A DNA stretch of 64,000 bases, from NCBI GenBank assembly GCA_029582265.1, contig CM055821.1, forward strand, positions 46,662,473 through 46,726,472, written 5' to 3'. This document shows positions 46,001 through 58,000 of this stretch, one piece after another. Numbering within the stretch: the stretch's first letter is position 1; the number at the start of each line of letters is the position of its first letter. The notes below the pieces were generated by a model. The model made no database searches, was not told where the DNA came from, and was given only the letters and a program-made list of their open reading frames with translations. Made by a program: the position numbers and the translations under genes. The stretch is from Zoroaster sp. YZ-2022. Its lineage: Eukaryota; Echinodermata; Asteroidea; Forcipulatida; Zoroasteridae.

Positions 46001-49000
46001 TAACGTTAGCGGTTATTCTTTGCCTACCGACAATGTTGTTGGTAATACCGTTTCAGTTAGCACACTAGTACCAGCCAGTGGTTTCGCACATTGGCGCTGG
46101 CTGGCTCGGCTGGTCAAAATTATGGCGGGCGCATGTCTTCACCCGGGGACATGTTGCGGTTACTAGTGCTGGTGCTATTGGTAATAGTGACGCTAACGCT
46201 TGTGGTGACGCTGCTGTTGGTAGGCCATTTTCCATTCCATCGGTACAGCGTTCTTATGCTTTGGCTATGCATGTGCCCATGGCATTAAAGGAAAAATTTG
46301 CGCGGGCATTTTGTTGATTTTGCTGCGTTACTCCGTGACAATGCTGTTTTTGCGCTGGCACAAAATAATAGCTCCGCCATGACATTAGCAGTTGAAGGTA
46401 ACCAAGTGGTGAAACCGGCTTCTGCTCCAAAGGGAAGGTTGATTCCATTGAGAAATGGACGAGTGCTTTCCATGCATTCATGTCCATTTATACCGAACGC
46501 CATCCGGTCGGTGCGCAGGAGTTACTGAAATATGCGGAAACAGTGAAAACCGCATCCTTGCAATTCCCAGGTTTTGGTTGGCGCTCATACGACGAGCAAT
46601 TTCGTCTGCGCCAGGAGGCTAATCCAGCACGCTCATGGGCTGAATTGGATGTTGAATTGTGGGTAACAGTCGCTGCGTCGCCTTAGTGCCAGTACACGCA
46701 AGTGCGGGTAACCATAATAATAACGTTAGATCCGGTTTTAATCAAGGTCGTGGGCACTGGCTACCAGGTTGTTGCTACGCACGCTTGTTTTGCTTTCAAT
46801 AGTGTTAAAGGTTGCCACTGGCAGCGTTGCTGTTTTCCCATAGATGTAAACGTTGTAATATGGTGGGTCATGGGATAACAACATGTAACGAAGTTAGGGT
46901 TAGCAACGTTAGGTTTAACACCAACAGTAACCATGGTAACGTTAGGTCAGTGAAGGGTGGTCCTCGGAATTTTTCTTCCCAACTTTCGCCCGTAGTATGC
47001 AAACGGGCGGTCGCCACCAGGCAGGTTCCCGCTTTACTAAGGGTCACGGCGGGCAAACAGGGGCTGCACACAACATGCAGGGGAATTTTCGTGCCCCCAA
47101 CGCCAATTAGCTTAAGTGTTCTGCGTAGTTGGTTGTGCCACTACCCAAACAAGGAGGCCGCTGCTCTCCTTCTGGATGGGTTTACTCAAGGTTTCAAAAT
47201 TGGGTTTAACGGGCCACGGTGGGACGTGATTCTGATTGCCTTTCCTCGCGGCCCAGCGGCCACAGGTAGTTCTAGGAAAATTGCATAAAGAAATTAATCT
47301 AGGTAGGATTGCAGGCCCTTTTGTTTCCCCTTTTCCGAATTTGCAGTGTTCACCCATTGGTTTAGTTCCCAAGCATGAGCCAATTCATTCAGATTGATCC
47401 ATCACTTATCCTTTCCGTCAGGTGGATCGATTAATGATTTCATTGATAAGTGCTATTCTTGCGGTGCATTACACATCATTCGATCAAGCAGTGAACATGG
47501 TAATGGGGGCAGGTCGCGGGCTTGGATGGCCAAATCAGATATTAAGTCGGCCTTCCGGTTACTACCGGTCGCCCCCGCAGATTATGAGCTGTTGGGATTT
47601 CGGTTCGATGGTAAATATTTTTATGATAAATGCTTACCAATGGGGTGTTCTATTTCCTGTTCTCTTTTTGAGACATTTAGTACTTTTCTTGAATTCAAGG
47701 TGCGTCAAGTAACCCAATCAGAGTTTATTACTCATTATTTGGATGATTTTCTGTTTGTTGGTTCATCGGCGCCAAGTTGTGGTTCTTTATTGCAAGCGTT
47801 TAAAGGCGTATGTTCCTCATTGGGAGTGCCGATTGCGTTGGAAAAGACCACAAGTCCCAGTCAGTCTATAATTTATTTGGGTTTGGTAATTGATTCAGTA
47901 GAACGGCAGGTTCGTGTACCGGCTGACAAAGTGCAGGCGCTGTGTAATATGATTCGGACGATATTGCGCAAAACAAAGATAACGCTGCGGCAAATCCAAT
48001 CATTAATTGGATCTCTCAATTTTGTTTGCCGGGCAATTGCACCGGGGCGAGCATTCACTAGGCGTTTGGTTGGCCTTACCAAAGGGGTTCAGAGACCACA
48101 TCATAAGGTTCGGATTTCTGCCGGGCCAAGCTTGATTTGTTAACATGGCTGGAATTTCTCAACCATTTTAATGGTGTTTCGCTTTCGCCAGCGGAATTGG
48201 GAGCACAATGACACAATCTCGCTTTTACCGATGCAGCTGCGAGTATTGGTTTTGGTGGTTACTTTGAGGGGCACTGGTTCCAGGGCGGTGGCCCTCAGCT
48301 TTCCTTGACAACCCTCCGTCCATTGCTTTTTGGAATTTTACCCAATAGGGTGGCTGTTCATTGCTGGGGTCATTGGCTTTCGAACCGAAGGTGCTTTTTC
48401 GCACGGACAATAGTGCAGTTGTGCATATTATCAATAACCAATCTTCTCGCTAGATCAGATTATGCCATTGGTTCGCACTTTTGTATGTCGTTGCCTTATG
48501 CACAATATTTTGTTCAGGGCTGTTCACGCCCAGGGGTACATAACGACATTGCGGATTCACTGTCTCGTTTTCAGATCGAGCGTTTTGGAAGTTGGCCCCG
48601 GGCGGATCCTATCATGGCACAAACCGGAGAATCTCCGCATGTATTAGCAGGTGAGGTTCAAGGCTATTATCAGTAGCTGTTGCTGCCAATACTCAAAAAA
48701 CCTATAAGACCGGGTGGAGAGCATTTTGTCAATTTCGAAATTTGCGGTTAGATTGCAATTTTGTGGCAACAGTGCAAGATGTGCGTGAATTTGTTGCTTG
48801 GTTGTCATTAAAGCGGTTGGCTCCTGGTTCCATCGCAACATATGTATCCGGGTGGGGTTTCATCATAAGATCAACGGTTTACCTGACCCAACTCGTGACT
48901 TTTGGTGGCTAAATTGATGGAGGGATGTCAAGGGACCGTCCATCCAGAGATAACAGGTTGCCTATTTCAGTTGCAGTTTTGTCCAATCTTTTGATTGCCC

Positions 49001-52000
49001 TCCCACATGTTTGTGTGAGCCGGTTTGAAGTTGTGTTGTTTCGGGCAGCCATGTTAGGTGCCTTTTTTGGGTTCATGCGCATTGGCGGAATTTGCCGCCC
49101 GACTCAAGGACCTCGCTTGCAGGAGTCACTGTTACAGTTTTCTGATGTTCAATTTTGTAATATTGGAACGCCAGAGGCTTCTGTTCTTATTAATTTTCGC
49201 TTTCACAAAACGGACAAGTCCGGGTCCCCTCAGGTCATTCGCTTGGTGCAATCATGTGATCAGTTTCTTTGCCCCTGTTAAGGCATTTTCGGTTTTTGTT
49301 GCAGGAGGCCCTCCGGCCGCTTTTTATTCGCTTTTCTGTCATTTCGATGGGAGCCCTCTCACTGCTTTTCAATTTAATGCTGTCTTGAAGAAAGCCTTAG
49401 AGTTTTCGGGTTGGTGTTTCACATTTTACCTGCGCACTCTTTTCGCATTGGGCGGCTTCGACAGCATTTGGTTTGGGTGTCCCTTACAGTGATATTAAGG
49501 ATATGGGCCGTTGGCGTTCTGATGCCGTTGCAACATACATTCGTACAGAAGCACGTTGTTTCTTACGGGGTTGGGTAAGATGACATTGTAATTTTGTGTT
49601 TTATGTCTTGAACAGGTGATGTGTGGATTGTGGGGGACTCCATCATTCGCCGTGCACAGCGTAGTCTCCAATGTACTCAGCGGTGCGTTGGAATGGCCGG
49701 TGGGGCTTGTATTAATGATTTAACAGGGTTGTTGGCTGACCTTGCATGTTCGGGGCCTCCTCCGGGGCTTATCATTGTACATCTTGGCACCAATGATCTG
49801 GTCCCATTAGATTCATTTTGTATCCGTCAAAGCATACGATTTTTATGGAAGAATGCTGCGCTTATTTCCCAGGAGTCGGCTTGTTTGGTCGGACATCCTC
49901 CTCGGCTTGTTATTTCGCGCTTTCCCAATCTACATTAGAAATGAAACGGCGGTCCATCAACAAATGGGCTAGGTCAGTCAGTCGGCGAATGGGGTAGCAG
50001 TTCTGCATCACCCACAATTTAAGTGGTCAATTTTTCATTTATTTCGCTTTGACGGGTTCATCTTTCCTGAAGGGTCGGACTTGTTCAGGATGAATATTAG
50101 GGCATGTATTAATGATTCCTATTGTTGATATTCGCTCAGATTGTGAGGGCATGTTCGTCCTTTCTCCCATGGGTCGCGTTTTGTGGCTGTGTGGCCTGTT
50201 TTGTATGGGATAAGGTCTCACATTGCCTCATTTTGTAAGATTACTAATTATTATTACTGAGTACAGCCGAAATTGTAAGCATGGTTTAAGCTCCCGTCGG
50301 TTCAGTCGGGTTATTTCAACCGGTGGTTCAACCGTGGAATTTTCAAGTGCATGGACGGCTGTAAGCTAATTTGTAAAAGTTGCTATTGGCTAATTGAATT
50401 GTTGGGGTTTGATCAGCCCTGTGATTTAATGTGGGCCGCTCGTTGCCCGTGAGTTAATGTGGGCGCTCGTTGCCCGTGAGTTAATGTGGGCCGCTCGTTG
50501 CCCGTGAGTAATGTGGGCCGCTCGTCGCCCGTGATTTTGTGGGCCGCCTGCTGTTCGTGATTTTATGTGGGCCACTGCGTTGCCCGTGATTTTGTGATGT
50601 ACAGGTATGGTGGAATCTGCTCGTGGTTCCGCTTTGTGAGGTTATTTTGGGACAGTTGTCTGTTTTGTGATGGGCAAGCCTGCCCTTGTTTGTTTACTTA
50701 TTATTACCTATGGGCAAACATTGCCCGGCTTTCTTTGTAATTACCTTGGTTTGGGCAAATTGCGCTTATGGCTAATTAATTGATATGGGCAAAAGCATGC
50801 CCGAGTTCATACAATAAAGCCAGTTTTGAGCTGTGACAAACGTCAGTCAAGTCTCTCGTGTTTTTATTGTGTATGTATCAGTGTATAATTCATTTTATCA
50901 TCTTCATGATAAAATGCTTTATACACTGCAATACACGCCCTGGGTGGCGCCTCTTTGTCTCAACTGCATTGGGGTAGTTGCCGTGGGCTTGGTTTTCCCA
51001 GGGCGTTTTTCCCAGGTACTTCACTGTGCAGTATGTTTCCGGGTTCATTGGTGGCGGCAATTTTGTTGTGGGCCTTTTTCTGGTTGGTCAAGTTTTGTTT
51101 AGGTTTTCAAGGTTGCCAGTTTGGACCAATCAGGACCGCTCTTCCCAATAGAAACTTTGGAAGCGGGCGGCATTATTAAATTTGGCTCACTTTTGTTACA
51201 GCTTTTATTTGAACTGGACTATTCAACCCACCTCCACCCCTACGCCAACCTTGTGATTTGGTTCAAGTTTTGGGCTGGGAAGCGCATTGAGCATTGTTAT
51301 TGGCCATATCTAGTGCGCTGTGCCAGATCTACGAGTTGTTATTCACTATAGTTAATACTGTGGGTACACCTCGGTTGTGTTGTAGGAATTTGTTGTGACT
51401 AGCTTACTCAGGTAAAGAATAATTATGTAATATTAGTAATAATAATTGCAGCAACAGTGCATACATTACAACTTTGTACCAAAGTAAGCTCCCGACGGTT
51501 CAGTTGGGCTTATTCTAACTGTTGGTTCAAACAGTAGAATTTTCACTTTGCATCTGACCCAATGCCCTTGTTTGTTTACGACATTACCTATGGGCAAAGA
51601 TCTACGTATTTCTTTTCACTATAGTTAATACTGTGGGTACACTTCGGTTGTGTTGTAGGAATTTGTGGTGACTGGCTTATTCAGTTAAAGAATAATTATG
51701 GTAATATTAGTAATTATAATTGCAGCAACAGTGCATACATTACAATCTGTACGCAAAGTAAGCTCCCGACGGTTCAGTTGGGCTTGTTCTAACTGTTGGT
51801 TCAAACAGAGGAATTTTCACTTTGCATCTGACCCAATGCCCTTGTTTGTTTACGACATTACCTATGGGCAAAGATCTACGTATTTCTTTTCACTATAGTT
51901 AATACTGTGGGTAAACTTCGGGTTGTGTTGTAGGAATTTGTTGTGACTGGCTTACTCAGTTAAAGAATAATTATGGTAATATTACTATTAGTAGTTATAA

Positions 52001-55000
52001 TTGCAGCAACAGTGCATACATTACAATCTGTACGCAAAGTAAGCTCCCGACGGTTCAGTTGGGCTTGTTCTAACTGTTGGTTCAAACAGTGGAATTTTCA
52101 CTTTGCATCTGACCCAATGCCCTTGTTGTTTTCTTATTATTACCTATATGGGCAAAGATCTAAGTATTTGTTTTCACTATAGTTAATACTGTGGGTACAC
52201 TTCGGGTTGTGTTGTAGGAATTTGTTGTGACTGGCTTACTCAGTTAAAGAATAATTATGATATTAGTAATAATAATTGCAGCAACAGTGCATACATTTAC
52301 TCTGTACACAAAGTAAGCTCCCGACGGTTCAGTTGGGCTTGTAGATAACTGTTGGTTCAAGCAGTGGATTTTCACTTTGCATCTGACCCAATGTCAATGT
52401 CTCTCGATATGTATGTTATATTTCACTGATACGCCATGGGTCCAGTTGAGAGAGATACATCTATGGCGCGGCCTGTTTTGTATGGGATAAGGTCTCACAT
52501 TGCCTCATTTTGTAAGATTACTAATTATTATTACTGAGTACAGCCGAAATTGTAAGCATGGTTTAAGCTCCCGTCGGTTCAGTCGGGCTAATATTTCAAC
52601 CGGTGGTTCAACCGTGGAATTTTCAAGTGCATGGACGGCTGTAAGCTAATTTGTAAAGTTGCTATTGGCTAATTGAATTGTTGGGGTTTGATCAGCCCTG
52701 TGATTTAATGTGGGCCGCTCGTTGCCGTGAGTTAATGTGGGCCGCCTGTTGCCCGTGAGTTAATGTGGGCGCCGCTGCCCGTGAGTAATGTGGGCCGCCG
52801 TCGCCCGTGATTTTGTGGGCCGCCTGTTCGTGATTTTATGTGGGCCACTCGTTGCCCGTGATTTTGTGATGTACAGGTATGGTGGAATCTGCTCGTGGTT
52901 CCGTTTGTGAGGTTATTTTGGGACAGTTGTCTGTTTTTGTGATGGGCAAGCCTGCCCTTGTTTGTTTACTTATTATTACCTATGGGCAAACATTGCCCGG
53001 CTTTCTTGTAATTACCTTGGTTTGGGCAAATTGCCCGTTTATGGCTAATTAATTGATATGGGCAAAAGCATGCCCGAGTTCATACAATAAAGCCAGTTTT
53101 GAGCTGTGACAAAACGTCAGTCAAGTCTCTCGTGTTTTTATTGTGTATGTATCAGTGTATAACCACATGATATGGTCATGTGACTGATGCTGCTGTATGA
53201 ATGAGCCAATAATACCCACATGATATGGTCATATTACTGATGCTGCTGTATGAATGAGCCAATAATACCCACATGATATGGTCATATTACTGATGCTGCT
53301 GTATGAATGAGCCAATAATACCCACATGATATGGTCATGTGACTGATGCTGCTGTATGAATGAGCCAATAATACCCACATGATATGGTCATGTGACTGAT
53401 GCTGCTGTATGAATGAGCCAATAATACCCACATGATATGGTCATATTACTGATGCTGCTGTATGAATGAGCCAATAATACCCACATGATATGGTCATGTG
53501 ACTGATGCTGCTGTATGAATGAGCCAATAATACCCACATGATATGGTCATGTGACTGATGCTGCTGTATGAATGAGCCAATAATACCCACATGATATGGT
53601 CATATTACTGATGCTGCTGTATGAATGAGCCAATAATACCCACATGATATGGTCATGTGACTGATGCTGCTGTATGAATGAGCCAATAATACCCACATGA
53701 TATGGTCATATTACTGATGCTGCTGTATGAATGAGCCAATAATACCCACATGATATGGTCATGTGACTGATGCTGCTGTATGAATGAGCCAATACTACCC
53801 ACATGATATGGTCATGTGACTGATGCTGCTGTATGAATGAGCCAATAATACCCACATGATATGGTCATATTACTGATGCTGCTGTATGAATGAGCCAATA
53901 ATACCCACATGATATGGTCATATTACTGATGCTGCTGTATGAATGAGCCAATAATACCCACATGATATGGTCATATTACTGATGCTGCTGTATGAATGAG
54001 CCAATAATACCCACATGATATGGTCATATTACTGATGCTGCTGTATGAATGAGCCAATAATACCCACATGATATGGTCATATTACTGATGCTGCTGTATG
54101 AATGAGCCAATAATACCCACATGATATGGTCATATTACTGATGCTGCTGTATGAATGAGCCAATAATACCCACATGATATGGTCATGTGACTGATGCTGC
54201 TGTATGAATGAGCCAATAATACCCACATGATATGGTCATGTGACTGATGCTGCTGTATGAATGAGCCAATAATACCCACATGATATGGTCATATTACTGA
54301 TGCTGCTGTATGAATGAGCCAATAATACCCACATGATATGGTCATGTGACTGATGCTGCTGTATGAATGAGCCAATAATACCCACATGATATGGTCATAT
54401 TACTGATGCTGCTGTATGAATGAGCCAATAATACCCACATGATATGGTCATGTGACTGATGCTGCTGTATGAATGAGCCAATACTACCCACATGATATGG
54501 TCATGTGACTGATGCTGCTGTATGAATGAGCCAATAATACCCACATGATATGGTCATATTACTGATGCTGCTGTATGAATGAGCCAATAATACCCACATG
54601 ATATGGTCATATTACTGATGCTGCTGTATGAATGAGCCAATAATACCCACATGATATGGTCATATTACTGATGCTGCTGTATGAATGAGCCAATAATACC
54701 CACATGATATGGTCATATTACTGATGCTGCTGTATGAATGAGCCAATAATACCCACATGATATGGTCATATTACTGATGCTGCTGTATGAATGAGCCAAT
54801 AATACCCACATGATATGGTCATATTACTGATGCTGCTGTATGAATGAGCCAATAATACCCACATGATATGGTCATATGACTGATGCTGCTGTATGAATGA
54901 GCCAATAATACCCACATGATATGGTCATATTACTGATGCTGCTGTATGAATGAGCCAATAATACCCACATGATATGGTCATATTACTGATGCTGCTGTAT

Positions 55001-58000
55001 GAATGAGCCAATAATACCCACATGATATGGTCATATTACTGATGCTGCTGTATGAATGAGCCAATAATTTTCAGTCACTGTGTTCATCTTAAACTAGGAC
55101 ACCAATTCCATGCCCTGTTGAAAGTCTGCTCCGAGAAAGTTTTTGTTGGATTTTGACTGGTTGAGTACTGTGAACTTAGCTTAAGCTGTTGGACTATGAT
55201 TGGTTGAGTACCAATGGCATACAGTAATGCTGTTGGATTTTGATTGAGTGTGGAAAGTGGTTCTACTAGCATGCAACATTGTTGGACTTTGACTGAGTGG
55301 GGAAAGTGTGTGTATGCATGGTGTATGGTACTATTGGCATGCAACATTGTTGGACTTTGACTGAGTGGGGAAAGTGTGTGTATGTTATGAGTGCATTGCT
55401 TGGTTCACTGGGTACACTGTGACCTCTTGTAATAAATAACATATGTTCATCTTGTTTAGGTGGAGAGGGGTGTGTATGTAGTTAAGTGCTTTGTTTGGTA
55501 CACTTTATTGCTCTATGCTCTAATTATGGACAACCTGCTGTAATAAACAACTGATAAAGGCAAGTATTGTACTTAGGTATGCTTGGCATTGTATCTAACA
55601 TCATACAACTAGAACATCCCATTTATTCCATAGGGTGTTTTAGTTTTTGTATAGTTAAGTTTTTTTAGCCTGAAAACAGCTGTTGGATTATGATGGGTTG
55701 AATACTGTGTGACTCCAATGTTCAAACTTTACTTTGGGCCATGTGTCCCCACTCAATCAAAATCCAACAGCATAGAGCCTGTTTGAATTTGATGGGTTGA
55801 GTACTGCAGGCTATGGTGGGTTACTACATGGTGTTGGAGTTTGTTAGGTTGAGGTAGCATGCTAGTGGAAATGCCTAGGGGGTTAGGGTTAAAGGAGACA
55901 TATTTGTCTCCTTGTAGTAAGACTACTATGGAGTATCTCACCATGAATATTCTGTATTGATGATGTAACCTGTTTTCATCAGCACTAAGATCAATCGGTT
56001 CATTCTCATCCACTGTAGCCTCGATACCATCCAGCCATACCATCAGATCAGTCGTGGTTTGATGAAACTCTTCACATTGCATGATGGCTAGCTGTAGTTC
56101 CTTCTGCCAATCAGCAGCCCGGCTACATACATGATCCCAACGTAGGTTCATTGAGCTGAGTTCATCACGGAGTGCTTGGGAGTGACGACTGTCTGGACGT
56201 AAGAACTGTTGACTACATAGATTGATGGAGAGAGCTATGGCCTTACGTGCATTCAGTCCCAGTATGAATTCCTGAATAACAACAAAATTTCTCTCATGAA
56301 AACAAACATTTGATGAGTTATAACAGAGACCCGGTACACGTTTGGTAAAATGTCTTTATTTGCATTCTTACTTGCTGAAAATCAGGAAATATGTGTGGGA
56401 ACTAACCAGTGAAAGCTAAGTACCAGTCAATAGAGGGAAGTGTTTTATTCTAATGGAGTGTGGTATTTGTCATGGATGATGCACAAATATTTGAGAATTT
56501 GTAAATTAATTAGTCTTGAGAGAACCTTGGGCAGCGTAATTTCTCATGTTTGATGCCAAATCACATCAAGTATGCTTTCATATTTGATCACTTTGGAAAA
56601 TTACCAGGTGACTGGATTTTTAACAACAGAAATAAAGATGATCACATCAAAGCAGAGAAGCTTCTTTAAAAAAAGCTATTCCAACTGAGGTAAACATTGC
56701 GACACTTTGGACACAATTAGCTGCACGTATACAACATGAGTGGCAGACAACATGTCAGACACACAAACACTTACGCAGATGTTCAGTTTCATCATTCAGA
56801 AACAGCTCTACTGAACAAACCACCTGTAACGCTCACAGGAAGCATGTTATTATCCTAGCTGAAGCAAACTCTACCTACCCTATGTCTTCTGATCATTCCT
56901 TCAAGATCTCCAGCCGGTGCATTAGCTTCCTGTGTGCCTAGTAGTATCTCTGCTTCATCTAACCATGTATTGAGGTTATTAAGATCTAGTCTGAATTGAT
57001 GCCATTGTTTGTAGTTTTGATCTAAGTGTGCATCCTTATGCATGATGTCGCCCTCGAGGACTTCCCATCTATTCAAGAGTGCTGTGAGTCAATCAGGAGG
57101 AGGAGGAGACATGAAAATAATTACATCATTCAGGACAGAAAACATTTTGGATGACTTCTTAAGTTAATTCATTTTCAACAATTACTCAAAGGAAGGGAAC
57201 ACAATTGTAATATCTGAATAAAAGAAGTCAACCAACATAACTTTTATTAAATGCTCCAGTTATTGACAAAGTTATTTCATAGTTTATCATCTTGATTTGA
57301 CAAAATGACCAAAACAGTGGGAAGTTTACAGAAGTTTCTCTTGAGTTATAACCTCCAGTTCTTATCAGAACTAATTACTACTCAATAGAGAATTTCACAA
57401 GGTGTCACCGCAATTAGTATTACTTATCCTCTTCACCATGCAAAGCTACAAGTTTTACCTTCTCTTTAAACCTGAATATTTTTTTAAATGATTGATACTT
57501 CTAATATAGAATAGGGAAGGGTAAGTTAGGCAGATAGCTGCTTGTGACTATTACTTGTAGCAACAGAAACCTAAAAGATCTTAGACTGTATGTGATGTAC
57601 ATACCTGTAATTTGCTGACTGATTACTGGGTCTTCCTGAGGCATTCTCATAGCAATTCTCTTCAATACATCAACACTTAGACGGCAGTCCTCTACCAAAG
57701 AATCCTGAACCAAAACATTTTATTATTTTATATATTAGAATTTTTAGGGGAATTTGTGTGCCACATTTTTCAATGAGGTTTCCTTATGAGGTGACCTGAA
57801 TTTTAATTTTAAAAAGTCAAAGCCTTGATCCATGATTCCATATTAGAATGCATACAAGCAAATCTGAATGAATTGTCACTATTTTCTCATTAACGACACA
57901 ATGTAATAAGCTGAAACTCATCTACTGTACTCACATATCCCTCTTTCTCCTCTTCTATTTCTGGTCCTGTCGGTGTCCGACACCTCACAGCATTCTCCGT

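Larger units (their letters stand above)
44504..53162 (+). mobile_element. Ngaro-type tyrosine-recombinase retrotransposon, 8,659 bp
   Basis: The element has split direct repeats: A1 (44504-44843), coding region, B1 (50193-50888), A2 (50889-51226), B2 (52470-53162). B1 ends ...CAGTGTATAA and abuts A2, which starts TTCATTTTATCATC; those are exactly the outer right and left ends of the whole element. Joining the flanks (AATAATAC + CCACATGAT) restores a perfect 53-bp satellite unit, so there is no target duplication, as expected for recombinase-mediated integration. Coding order: Gag, reverse transcriptase, RNase H, tyrosine recombinase, SGNH hydrolase, all on the plus strand. No methyltransferase is seen, which separates it from DIRS1. 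The hydrolase and split direct repeats match the Ngaro group. Coding frames are broken repeatedly, so this copy is probably inactive. Confidence 0.92.
42888..55130. mobile_element. AGGGAC-family MITE hugely expanded by satellite and Ngaro insertion
   Basis: Left end: TTAA (42884-42887), then AGGGACCATATCATCACAAT, CAACAGGGCATGGAATTG and ATGAACACAGTGACTGAAAA. Right arm from 55065: TTTTCAGTCACTGTGTTCAT, CATGCCCTGTTGAAAGTC, then loss of homology near 55130. The arms are inverse of each other and match 58841-59039 and 37142-37295. Everything between them is satellite plus the retrotransposon, so a few-hundred-base MITE has become about 12 kb. Confidence 0.8.

Noticed and set aside
45659..46288. 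Hydrophobic open frames overlapping the Ngaro Gag region
   Set aside because: Off-frame readings of the Gag segment; the recognisable Gag motifs are in other frames.
44504..53162. LTR retrovirus or Gypsy-type element
   Set aside because: No aspartic protease, DDE integrase, TG...CA LTRs or target duplication. A tyrosine recombinase and split A/B repeats are present instead.
42959..55068. CRISPR-like array of regularly repeated units
   Set aside because: The 53-bp units are contiguous tandem copies without unique spacers, in an animal intron.
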